From NCBI GenBank assembly GCA_030062745.1, contig CP099839.1, positions 24,789,324 to 24,853,323 of the forward strand: DNA of 64,000 nucleotides, read 5' to 3'. How positions within the stretch are numbered: the stretch's first letter is position 1; each line of letters begins with the position of its first letter. Made by a program: the position numbers and the translations under genes. This document shows positions 33,201 through 46,562 of the stretch, one piece after another. This DNA comes from Capitulum mitella. Lineage: Eukaryota; Arthropoda; Thecostraca; Pollicipedomorpha; Pollicipedidae. The notes beneath the pieces are model-generated. The model worked only from the letters and a program-made list of their open reading frames with translations, was not told the origin of the DNA and did no database searches.

Positions 33201-35900
33201 CAACTGCGGGCGCATTTCAAATATCTGACGGGCCCTGACGATCGCCAGGGCCGGTTTCCGTGCCAAGCTGATCGAATGCCCTCGTTCGGCTGACGCCTTC
33301 CAGAATGGCCGCTGTACTTCTTGGCGTGTTGAGCTTTGTTCGACCGCACGTGCGTTCAGGGTTTCAGTTGACGTGTAGTGTCCCACGAACTGCACCTGGC
33401 AGGATTCCGCGACGCGGAACAACTTTGTCGATCGCTGCAGTGAATTTCGTGGATCAGTGCCGTCATTGCCGTTTGCAGTCCTCATTCTACCATGCTGCAT
33501 CTCTTTGTTCGTCTAGCACATTGCCACGTTCTAGGGAACTGGTAAAAAGATGGAAGACTGAGGATTTCTCGCCCGCCATATAGAAAGTATCATGAATCGC
33601 TTTTGAAGCGGCAATCCGTAAACAGACTGCAGAATGAACAAACTTTCGAATGACTCACTTTACTCTTTATATTTTATAGTCCTAAAGGCCTGGAACGACG
33701 TATACTTACAGAGCAGAATGTTATGTCTGTCTACTTTTTCCCTAAAGCCTTGATCAAAACGCCAAATAGCTTTGGCGATCTCAACATTCAAATAATGCAC
33801 TGTCAGTCTGGTAGAATGCTATTGATAATGAACTGACAGCACAGCGTCAACGATAGTCATTTCCTTTCACGGACTGTCATCGTCCTAATGAGTCATTTCT
33901 TTCTGAATGTCCTCTTCTATAATAGTGTTAGCTGGGTTTGATGGTCATTCTTCAGCTGGTAGCTGCGGCCTTAATCCTAAAAACTGCGGTAGCCGGCTTT
34001 GTTTCCAGTAAAGCGTCATCTTGAAAACCGTATGAGTGACAAGGTGTTGTGCCACTCAGAAGGGCATAGGGGTTTTCCTTGTTTATAGCGATCATACAAA
34101 ATGGGTTTTTCAATGACATTTTGAAGATACCCTACATGTTTTCAGGAAATATTCTTGCTTGGGAACTCTCCCCCCATCCGATTAATGTCGTTTAAATAAG
34201 GAATGTTCATACGTCATTTCAACGCTGGGATCCGAGGTCATTTGGAAATTCCACCCTGTAATCGTTAAGCTTTATGAGTGAAAATCGATGTTGTTCTGCG
34301 ATGGGCTGATCTTCAGCGCCTCAAATGTGGAATACTTATCCGCCACACGGAAACTTTGGTCTGTGTCGAAACAGATCGTTAATCGGAAAATCCGAGGACA
34401 ATCCAGTGATCTCTTTGGCGCCAACTTTTCCCATGCTTCTTAAAAGCAGCATGCGTCATCGATTAAAAAGAAAAAACTTGAAGCCAGGTTTGCAGATCCG
34501 AAATTACGCAAATGGCAGTTGCACGACGCCGTGCTTAATGTGTTTGGACAGCGGCTGAAGGTCCATCACGGCTCGGGCCTGGCCGGATTGTTACAGACGA
34601 GCGCAGGTGCCGGGTTCGTTCTGTTTATTGACTCGGGCTCTGTCTCTCCTGGGCCCGGCCCGGCGGCGGGGTCCTGACTCAGCCTGGCCGCGCCGATCGG
34701 GGCCAGACTGCCGTGGGAACCGAGCGCCGCTAACGGGGCAGCGGCACCGCCCACCAGGCACGTGGTGGCCGCGCCGGGAGCGGGTGGCGCGGCATCACCA
34801 CCACTCACGTGGCGGTAGCGTCTTTAGTGGGTCGCAATATAGGTAGGATTCGCACGACGTCAGTGCGAGAAAGGGACGCGTCTTCGTCAGCATAGCCGTG
34901 AAGTAAGACAAGCATGTTGTGGTCTTGTTGGTTCTTAATGGTTGTACAACACGAACACACGGACTGAAAGTCCGCGGTGCCCTCGAAGCAGACAATGGCA
35001 TGTGACATGAAAAATGCTCGCCCGTTTTGTACCAAGAAATATTGCTTTGAAGGCAAGCGCGAACCGCCTTGCGAGGAAAAGCTGTTCAAACGTTCGCGTT
35101 TCTCCCACGTGGTAGCAACTACTCTGTCACTGCCAAAATTTATCCAAATTATCCGCATCATCAGTCTAGATTATTTGTCTAATACAGTTACTAGGATCAT
35201 GATGAAAGCTGCAATAATCAGCTGATTACCACCAAAGACTTAATAACAAGCCAGAATAATAGGATACACAGTGCACTTAGGCAACCTCAGGTGCATGGTT
35301 AACAGGCCTAACCCGCCTAATCTTAGAATTTTGCGGAGTGGCCAATTAACGCCTGGCAACACCTGACAACGGCCGGAGAATTAACTGGCCGAAACGTTGT
35401 GTAAATAATAACAGAAGGCGAGGACGAAAGTCCGGAAAAATCCCCCACCCGTGTAATCTTATTTTCCACTGGTGCTCCCCCCCCCCCTCCCCACTAGCTT
35501 GAAGGACAGCCGAGCGTGTATTAGTTCACCCACTGCTAGAATGCAAACCACGCAGATGTTGTCTGTATGTCCTTGAGGAAAACTGCAGTCCTTAGCACAC
35601 TTTAGGGACTCTATTGCTGTTGCTCCTCCGTCTTCCCACTGCTCAGGATTTTGGGCTGCTGCGTTCGTATTTGACAAATGAATAACTGAATATGAGTTGG
35701 TGCGGGCTGCAGGGGCAAGAAGTTAACGGCCCTCTCTTTATGGTTCTTAAAGATCAGCCTAAATGTTATGCTTGGCGTTATAAACATGACACACAAAAAC
35801 GCCAGGGGACAGATTCGAAGTTCGATCTTAACCTTCCCACCAGGCACCCAGATCTGCTTTCTAATCTCGCCGAAATCTAGCCAGCCTGTCAGTAACCGTG
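33201..35900. other. No gene recognised; small GC-rich patch at 34560-34820
   Basis: The stretch is mostly AT-rich with short open frames. A GC-rich patch of about 260 bp at 34560-34820 resembles the larger islands at 32 and 36 kb but has no recognisable exon. A poly-C run lies near 35478-35492. Confidence 0.4.
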
Positions 35901-36435
35901 TCTCTAATCTGGGCGGCAGTGAAAGCGATAGGGCCGCGGCACGGCGCCGTCACCGGCCGATTGGCGGCGCGGCGCGGCCGGCGACCGCCGCTGGTCGCCG
36001 GTCGAGCGGCCGCGCCGCTCTCTCCGGCCCCGGGGCGTGACCGAGTGACACCGGCACGGACCGACTGTCCGGCCGGCCGTGGTCGGCGCCGTGTGACGCG
36101 GAAGACCGACCGCTGCGGCGGGCTGGAGCTGGTGTCTGGTCTCACGCGGCCGGGCTGGGGAGGTGGGAGCTCGGCGGGGCTGTGGCCTGACTGGATCTGG
36201 CTCTTGACGGCCGGTACTAGATGGGACCCGAGGCGTGACTTGACCTGACCTGACGTAGCTGTCGAGTGCTGGCTCCGAGCTGTAGGAGCGCCTGTGAGTG
36301 GAGAACACTGGAGAACCTGACCTCATCTGAGCTGACGGCCGGAGCCGCCTGAGACCTGACGTGACCTGGTCTGGCCTGACCTGTCCTGGCCCGACTTGAC
36401 TGCCGGCAGTGTCTGCCGGGAATGTGACCTGATCC
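35900..36435. other. CpG-rich island followed by a TGACCT-rich tract
   Basis: 35900-36130 is CpG-rich, without a recognised gene. 36238-36435 holds at least seven TGACCT or TGACCTGACC words (AGGTCA on the other strand) in a loose, low-complexity arrangement. The spacing is irregular. Confidence 0.45.
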
Positions 36436-36439
36436 AGGC

Positions 36440-36981
36440 CAGGCACGTAGCCAGGATTTTCTTCACGGGGGCAAATGTCAAATTTTGTCATACGTCACTG
36501 ACATATGACAACATTTATAGGAAACAAAGCAGCAATTTTAAGAGATTTTCCACATATTTAAAGCACAGAAAATCATATAATGTTTACTTTTGCAACATAT
36601 ATATGATCGCAATTCCGTATTCGTGCGAAATCACCATATATCTGGCGTAAATCGCTTGGCTCAGACAGGGACGTAGCCAAGGGGGGGCATGGGGCCATGC
36701 CCCTCCCCCTGAGCCAAGCGGTCTACACTAGATACATGGCGATTTCGCATGGATACGTAATAGTGACCATATATATGTTGCAAAACCAAACATTATATGT
36801 TTTCCTGTGCATTAAATATAAGATGAGTTGCCTAAAATTACTGCTTGTTCTTGTAAATTTCGTCATATGCCTGTGGCACATGACGAAAATTGACATTTGG
36901 CCCCCTGAGGAAAATCCTGGCTACGTGCCTGGGCTCAGGGGGGGAGGCATGGCCCCATGGCCCCCGTTGGCTACGTCCCTG
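36440..36981. mobile_element. 542-bp composite fold-back element, hAT-like
   Basis: The left end CAGGCACGTAGCC and right end GGCTACGTCCCTG are inverted copies at 12 of 13 positions. They are flanked by a perfect 8-bp duplication, ATCCAGGC, at 36432-36439 and 36982-36989. Inside, 36440-36664 and about 36709-36933 are inverted copies of one ~225-bp unit. Between them and at the right end are copies of a ~45-bp G-rich terminal segment. The whole can fold back on itself. The same unit, shortened, lies in the homeobox gene's intron at 59612. No transposase is encoded. Confidence 0.88.
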
Positions 36982-38013
36982 ATCCAGGCAGAGGCGCCTC
37001 ACCGTGAGTGGAGTTGCCACTGGGCCCCTGTCACGGGCACCCGGTTGCAGCGGTGCTGCCTCGTCATGTAGTCCTGGGCGCAGGACAGCAGTCCGTGTGG
37101 TTCTTTGTGTTTAGTGCACGCTGGAGCTGCACCTGGCCTGCTGCCGCACGTCAGTCTCAGCTATGAGCATCGTAACTGGGGAGAGCCTGGGCGGCTATGG
37201 TAAGGCAAAACGTTGCTTTTGCAATATGGGAGGCAGACATTCGCAACTGCGTCATGAAAAACACCTGGTGCTGCATTCTGGAGAACACATTTTTCGCCTT
37301 TTTAGACGATGTGTTGTCAATCCTATTACCAGCTCCTCCCCAGAGATGAATGGCTCTCCTTAGCTGGTGGGTTTGGTCCGTCCTGCTAACGTAGTCTGCC
37401 GTTTTTTGCGTCGTTCGTGGCCTCCTCGGTCCAGCTGGCGGCGTCAGAGCTGTGACGTCTGCCGTCTCTGAGTGACGGACGGAGCAACGCCGGGCCGCTC
37501 GCCGGCTGCCGAGCTGAGCGATGGCCGCTGCCATGAACGGTGGCTGGACCTTTATTGTGCCAGTCGGCGGCCTCGGCGGCAGCCGTCAACACCGTCGACA
37601 GCCCCGCGCCGCGGCCGCGGAATTTTTGGTCCCTCGAGTCACTTTGTTCGCGTCGAGCTGCGAAATTTGAACATCGGCTTTGTGGTTAGACCGAGCGGCG
37701 TTGGTTTCGTCCGGCTGCATGGTAACTGGCTTTTGCTGAGAGCGCTCCGCGGAAATCTTAGTGATACGGAGCTCGTGATACTGCTTTCTAATGGGTCGGA
37801 TATCGAAGAGTTCCGGTCTTTGATCACATCAGTTGTTGTGCAACTTTAATTCGGGGATCGGTTTGGCTGAAAATTCCAGAGAGTATCACGTCACCAGGCA
37901 GGTTTATGTAAGCTGAGAATGTCTTTTCCGCAGACGTTTAATCATGTACCTTTGAGGGGTTGCCAGGATAATACTACGAAAAATGCACACCTACGATGTG
38001 CCTATTTTGGCAA

Positions 38014-38017
<4 letters not shown>
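36982..38017. other. No gene recognised
   Basis: An open frame at 37472-37849 (from a GTG) runs 125 codons but shows no domain and no splice context. The 37380-37620 part is GC-rich. Confidence 0.4.
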
Positions 38018-39980
<1,963 letters not shown>

Positions 39981-39989
39981 ATGACTCTG

Positions 39990-40022
39990 AGGTCATCTAA
40001 GGTCATTTAAAGTCAAAGGTCA
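39990..40022 (+). promoter_or_regulatory. Cluster of nuclear-receptor-like half-sites
   Basis: AGGTCA occurs at 39990-39995, 40000-40005 and 40017-40022, with AAGTCA at 40010-40015. The first two are spaced by four bases (DR4) and the last pair by one (DR1-like). No gene is near, and similar words occur in repeats of this window. Confidence 0.3.
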
Positions 40023-42388
40023 TAAGCTGATTTGATAAAAGTGCGACCATGGCAGTTTCTCCTTTGTCATGTCCCTCGTGCCGCCTATGTCAGCATATTG
40101 CGAATAGCATAATAGAGATTGCACTCTTTAAGTACAATATGACTAGCAGAAGCTTGGAAATATGTATTTGACTTCTGTGTTAATTCAGTTTTGAAAGAAA
40201 ATATCCCTACCATTTTCCAAGCCATGTGAACGCCAATAAGTTTCCTCAAAATTCTGAGCGTGTGTGTCATTGGTAAAGTCCCATCGATTTACTCTCGATT
40301 CATACCAGTTGCATCAAAATCGGTCCATAAACAGCAAAATTATATTAAATAAAAACTGCCCCTTTCTGACTCTTTGTCCCTCCCCCCTGCGTCCATGTCT
40401 TTTAAAATTTTAGGGATTTTTTCTTATAAAAGTGCAGTTTACCTCACAGCGAACCAAACCTCGTAGGGAGGGGTGAGAGGGCCGATTTATCGCATCCCCA
40501 TATGGGAATGCGCCTTAGCTTTTTGGGTATGGAAATGGGTTTAACTGAAATAACGAAATTTAGGGGAAAAAATTAAGTAGGCAACATAAGTAAGTATTGC
40601 AGTGGCATGGTATTGACTTTACTGCTTCAAGTATGGTTTGTGTTTGATCACAAGACAAGAGCGGATCCAGGTCACATGCGAATGGGTGGGTCAAATCTCC
40701 ATCCTTATAACCTAACTTAGCTCCAAATGTTGACTTGTTCACGGATTTCCGACCACTTTGTTTCGCCATTCTCTAAAATTAAGATGTACTTTTTTATTGT
40801 CTCGAAGAAAACACAAAGGGGACCAAGACATCTTGCTCCCCATATTTCCGATGAAATGGAGGTCATGGCCCCGATGCCTCCCTCCCGGATTCGTCAGTGC
40901 TACGATGTAGCCAAAAACAGAGAGACGTGGATTCTTTGGATATTGAATATTGGATATCAAACCTTGGATAACCTTTAATGCATGCTTTTTACACCTTGCA
41001 AGAATATTTAAACTCGGGATCACCTCAGGTCGCTGATCTGGGCCAGGTCAAAGGGACCATGTTTCAAAAACAGTTAGGTGGTATATTATATTGTGACAAG
41101 CGCTGAGTAACAGGAAAGTTGCCATAATGACGTAATATGACAGGTGTAACAGTGCTGAAGTCTCGAATTTTGAAAAAAATGAAAGTGATTGACTTCACAT
41201 GGAGTCAAACATCGATTACATCAAACTTTCTGTTTTTTTTTACTCTTATCGTTGATCTGTGATCTTGTCATTGTTTGCGATCTGGTTTTTGACGGTTTTG
41301 AAGTTCGAGTAAACGCATTGATGCTTATGTCCTTTGACTGGGTAATTTGACCTTTCTACCTCTGACCTGAGATGTGGGCCCGGCTAAGGCGGATACGGAG
41401 GTTGGTCCGGCAAGGGAATGTTCCATCTTGAGCGACGTTTTTATGGATGTATTAGGTTTATCCGAAAACAAATGTTTCTGATCACCTCTCCGGCACCTGT
41501 GTTTCCGAAAAAGACTTGGAAACATCAGCAGATGTAATTTACAAAAGACACTATTCTGACGTCATCTAACGGTGATAACCCAGTGGAGGTTTTCTAATTT
41601 CGTTGCTGGACTGTTCCCAGTCGGGTCGTAGTCCGTTAGCTGAGAATAGGACACGGATGAAAGAGATACAAAGGAAATCCGTGGGCACCCCTTCGAAGCT
41701 TCATAGTTGCGGAACTTTGAAACCTGTAAGAGGCATACTAGAAATATACGTCCAAGACTACTAGGTACAACATCCCCATCTCAGCAGAAACCACCAGTTA
41801 AAGATAGGATGTACTCTTAATGACGAAATCAACATGACGCCTATGGCGTTACATAGAAGAGATGAACTCCAAAACGGCATGTGCATCCTCATGGAACCTG
41901 GGATAGTTCCTCCTCTGGCCTTTGCCTGAACAAACCGAAGAGTTTTTAACGACTTGATGCGTGGTAAGCGATCTGTGGGGTTACGGAGGAGGCGCCAACA
42001 AATCATTTTTGCACGTCGTCAAAGGAATGACGGCAAGCTAAGTTTCGTAAATGCCCATTAGCTCATGATTTGTTTAACCATAAATTGATCACTTCACAAT
42101 CTTATCAACACCTATTATGTGACTCATTTCAACTATTTATGTGCAGGAACCAGTATCCGCACCGGTGCGCACAGGCGGCGTTCCGCACAGTGTGCACAAC
42201 CGTTAGCCATCCGTCCCAGGCGGTCGCCTTCGCGTGGACACTGGGAAAACGCCGGCCTCGCCTCCGGTTCCCAGGCTCTCCGGGCAGCAGCGGCATTGCA
42301 CCTGTCCACGGCGAGCAAATCACACTACAGCTGCGCCTACACCGCGGTCGATCTTCAGCAGGCCGGCCCGAAACGCGGGAAATGCAGC
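40023..42388. other. No gene recognised; contains repeat copy at 41009-41068
   Basis: 41009-41068 is the second copy of the repeat described at 29283. A GC-rich open stretch at 42145-42388 follows a TTTATGTGCAG acceptor-like site and is open in two frames, but its translation is not recognisable, so I do not call an exon. Confidence 0.4.
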
Positions 42389-42541
42389 CAGGGGCGCAGC
42401 CGGGATTTTCTAAAGGGGGGGGGGGTAACCTCAGTGCGAATTGAAATCATGCGAGAACCGTCTGCTGGGAAGACGATGTGCAATGGTGTTAAAAAAAAAG
42501 TGCGGGCCTAAGGGACCCAGGCCTTTAGGCTCGGCCCCCAG
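42389..42541 (+). mobile_element. Second copy of the small hAT-like element family
   Basis: The start CAGGGGCGCAGCC and following GGATTTTCTAAAGGGG match the element at 21379 almost exactly. The middle aligns with small differences (GCTGGGA, then ATGTGCA). The right end, GGCTCGGCCCC, is a worn version of the expected inverted end. No clear target duplication remains. Confidence 0.7.
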
Positions 42542-42983
42542 CAGAAAATTAGTGACGACGCCAAAGCGCGAGCAACGGTCCGAACGCTTTTGTGCTGCGG
42601 AGTCGCCGCAGATTGCTAAGGGCGCCGCAAGACACTGCAGGCGATGGAAGTTAACCACCCGGTGCAGAGAGGCATTCATTGTCCGGCTAGACGGTGACAG
42701 GCGTTGGCCACTGCAGAGTCAGAAAAGTTATGATGAACTTCAGCGCACTGACCCTTCTGAGATTTAGGACCCGTATCACGACAACAGCAGTGTCTGCAAA
42801 ACGCATCGACTTGAAAAGCTAACGCCCGGATAACGATAGCATTACAAGGAAGACTCTCAAAAGAGAAAGCCAGCCTGTAGGTGGCTGCAGCGGCCGTGGG
42901 GATTTGGGGCCGCGCGGAAGATGTGAAGACGCCTGCACCGCGGAAGATTTACTGTCGAATTTTAGTCGACGAGCCACTACACG

Positions 42984-43172
42984 ATGGATCAGGAGAAAAG
43001 GGACTGGGGCTTGTATGAAACGCTGAACATCATGAAAGCCTTTGTCAATAATTGCGTTAAAAGGCTGCTGGGAGTCAAATCTTCCCACTCTCACGAAGTG
43101 CACAAGGCGGAGCTAGACGACGAATCAATTCCGACACCTCCTGCGCCTGGGAATCACATAATAGCATTGTGA
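42984..43172 (+). CDS. Small open frame, 62 codons, unknown
   Basis: An ATG-started frame beginning M-D-Q-E-K-R-D-W and ending in TGA is hydrophilic, with Lys, Glu and His and no membrane segment. No domain is recognised. Codon use is not clearly coding, and there are no supporting splice sites or poly(A) signal. It may well be chance. Confidence 0.12.
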   Translation: MDQEKRDWGLYETLNIMKAFVNNCVKRLLGVKSSHSHEVHKAELDDESIPTPPAPGNHIIAL

Positions 43173-45951
43173 CTGTGAGATATTTGGGTTCGGTATAGCT
43201 GACGTACTAGAGACAAAAGGGTGAACCGTATGTGTTTGGCGTAGATAGTTTCCAAAGTACCTTCGCGATCAGCAATGCGATGGTAACAAAATCAACAAAA
43301 ATGGGCGGGAGCACTCCTGGTCATCTGTTGTTGGGTAACGGTAGGAAAGTTACTACTTTCTCCACTGTTGTATGACCAGGAAAAGAGATTTGCAACTAAC
43401 AACAAAAAAAACTATCTGAACTGTCAGGCATTTTACACTGTATGCGCAGGAGTACAGCCGGGGCTTTTGAAAGGAGGGACACGATCATGTTTTGCAGGGC
43501 CCTCTTCCGAACGAAAAGGTCCCCAAACACACAATAACGGAACAACCAAGCGTGTTTAATCTGGATCTAAAACAGAAAAAAGTAGCAAAATGTAACGCTC
43601 AGATTTTTTCTCATTGTTATTTAATAGCCATCCAGAGGTGTCGTTTTGTGTAAATGACTTTTTTTGGGGGGCGAGCAAACAGAGGACCGCACAACCGAAC
43701 TTCCCCATTGTGAGTTTCTCGACGGATTGAAACTTCTTCATTTTTACCGATGGCGGTTCATATTTTGTTTTTTTGTTGTCAGTTACCAAATGACAAACTA
43801 TGTTTCCCTCGTTAAAAAAGCAAATAAATAAAAAAAAATACAGGACGCAAAAATCACCTTTGGAGGGACCAAAATCCACACTGAGAGGCCATGGTCACCG
43901 CAAACGGATACAGATCGACACCTCTGTAACCATCATGGGCGTAATGACGGCCGTCTTGTTTCGGGTTCTAGAATGTTTATCACAAGGATTTTTTCTTAAA
44001 CGCAATTTGCGGTGCATAAAAGTCCAGACGTTTCAACAAGTGTATCCGTCCGCTACGGAGTAACTCAATCGCCTGCCGCGCATGCGCGTTACGTAAGAAC
44101 GCCGTTTCCAGAACAATCTGGCATTATGTGGCCGGCTCCCGACCCCACGCGACTAACCTTCGACATATCTCACACGCAAGCCGACGTTAGACACCGGGTA
44201 GACGTGTCACGTGTCGCTGATTAGCCAGCCGGATCTGACGTCACGCGTATGGTGAATACGGCGCAATAAATCGGGCGCTGCACATGGGGGACGCGGAGAG
44301 GTACCACGTATGATCGAATGTAACAGTATTCACTATATGTGCTCCCGATTTCAGAGTACAAGGAGGGGCACGTCCCCGCGTCCAACATCTGGCTGCGAAA
44401 CTGGCTATGTTTATTGGAAAATTTCATGTAAAGGGGTATAGGGATCCCATCCTCAGGACAGCACAGCAGTGAAAAGATTTATCACGCGATCAAATAGTTT
44501 GGCACTGAACCGTTTTTTCCGGCCACATAAACATGTTCACACTGTGTCTGCTTAGGTTTGTCGACAATTACAATGTTGGCTAACTTAAATCAACAGTTCC
44601 CTCAACTGGCGATGATCCTCGCGCATAAGAGGAATGAGTTCTTTGCTAACTCATTACTGGAGATCATCAACGTCTTTGAATGCCCAGGCCATCTTTGCCG
44701 TGGCTTTTCACGCCGGTTTTTGAAATCAGGGCCAAAATTAGCAAAACTCGGGCCAGCGACTCTCCGGCCCGAGTTTCAATACGATGATGCCAAGAGTCCA
44801 AACACCGTTATCTGTGCCTCATTGTGTCTGGGATCCATGAAGCTGAGGTCAGCACCCATAAGTATTTTGTACTGTTTATTACCAAAATTAAGCCGCGCAA
44901 AGTTGAAATCTCACGAGGGATCTATAGGCTGGTTTAGATACAGACCTTTCTATGCGAATTCATACGCTGCTTGCAAAGAAATTGCTTGTTGTTGCTATCG
45001 TTGCTTATGGTTGCTTATTAAAAGCTATTTCTTCAGTAACAGCTTATTGGGAATGTTCCATGTCGGTCGACCCTCATCAGCAGGCTTAGGTTGGTCTTAA
45101 GAAGTCGGTGACCACGTTTTCAATGCTCACTTTTGCGAAAAAGTGCCCAGAAGTTTCACAGCATGAAGTTAAACTAAAACCATATTTGGAGTCATTTTCT
45201 AGTACGTTGCAGCAGGGGCCTGCGCCGACCAATGAACGCAAATGTGTGATGGCCGGTGCCCACTCACTGTTGTGGCGCGGCGTCCCGTAACAGCTGTGGT
45301 TTAGGTCACGGCCGACTGAGGTCACTCGCGAAAACCGTCCGAAATCGTTCAGAACCTTCGTAGGTACAGAGTTTTGTGATTCAATGTATATTACAGGTTG
45401 ACTTTTAGAGCGTTGCCTGCAAGTAGGCTAAATCAATTTAAAACACGCAATAATAACGCAAAACACGCAAAACACGCCTTTCACCTTCTTTCCATGAAAC
45501 TGGTTCGACCTCTCCCCCTCCCCTCACTCTTTTCCTGGCGGTGTTCCGTCGCCAGACCCAAGCTTTTTGAGCTAACACGCTGCAATATGGGGACTTTAAC
45601 CGTATTCCCGTACAGTAACGCATGGACGTACTCCCGCATGGGGAAGGGCTTATTACCACTTGAGATCTTGAGGACTACCGGTCCGATTTGATTGCGAAAA
45701 AACGACAGTCGATTCGCCATGCCGTGAATTGCATTTTTATAAGAATCAATTTGGAAAATGTAAGGGATGGATACGGGGGGCGAAAGGTCTGAAGTTTTCG
45801 TTACGTATTATAACTCCGATGTATATGGGCCGACTTCGATGTGATTTGCACGAATCGAGAGCTAATCGGTGAGAAACCTTCCTTTAGGCCACACGTTTCG
45901 ATTTGTGGAAAAAATTATCGGCATTTACAGGGCTTGAAAATAGGAGGTATA
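43173..45951. other. No gene recognised; hairpin at 44744-44776
   Basis: AT-rich to mixed sequence. The 180-codon open frame at 44558-45100 starts at TTG and shows no domain. Inside it, 44744-44754 and 44766-44776 form a perfect 11-bp hairpin. Confidence 0.45.
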
Positions 45952-46562
45952 CAGTGAACCTCTGCTATTTGCGGGTTCGCCATTCGCGGATTCGCGTATT
46001 TGCAGATTTTTTTGGATATTGATTTAAACATCACTTGAAGGTAGCTCCTGCATTTTTTTACAGCGTAAATTGTTCCGAGTGGTTCATAATTCTTTTATTG
46101 CATGTTTCTGCTGAAAAATATTGTTCCATAGGATTATACGGTGCATTTAATATGTCTACGGTGTGAACGAATTTCCCGCTCTTTCCTCACCCTAAGAGCT
46201 TGCCTTTGATTGGGCCAAAGGGTAGCGTCCCTTTGCATGTGCCTACAAATGTTGTTTCTCAGTATCCCACTGGCCGGGCGAAAGCCGGACCAAATCATAG
46301 GCCTACAATATTTTTTCTCATCATCATCATCATCTTCATCGTCCTCGCATCGGTAAGCGATGTACACTTTATCACTTGCATAATACTTTTTTTAGTATTT
46401 ATGAATATGTGCATTCTTTTCAGAAAGTAGTATTTACTGGCTTCCTAGAGGGTTTGAAGGTGATGGAAATATTTAAAGATCAAAGATAATGGCTTTGGGG
46501 TCTAGATTCGGTGTATTCGCGGGTTCGCCCTGTTCGCGGGGCAGGGGCTCAGAACAATGGGG
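45952..46562 (+). mobile_element. Possible pogo/Tigger-like element remnant
   Basis: The left end, CAGTGAACCTCTGC then TATTTGCGGGTTCGCC, resembles pogo/Tigger ends. GCGGGTTCGCCC appears again in direct orientation near the right end (46519-46530), followed by a GCAGGGGCTC that is roughly inverted to the left end. TA lies next to both borders (45950-45951, 46563-46564), the pogo target. The inverted match is poor and the interior encodes nothing. Confidence 0.35.

Noticed and set aside
32363-33349. 328-codon open frame on the - strand
   Set aside because: It lies in a CpG-rich island where all frames are long, overlaps other long frames on both strands, is Arg/Ala/Pro-rich and has no domain.
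37472-37849. 125-codon open frame
   Set aside because: It starts at GTG and has no domain; the first half is a GC-rich patch.
44558-45100. 180-codon open frame
   Set aside because: It starts at TTG, has mixed composition without domain, and contains a hairpin; probably chance.
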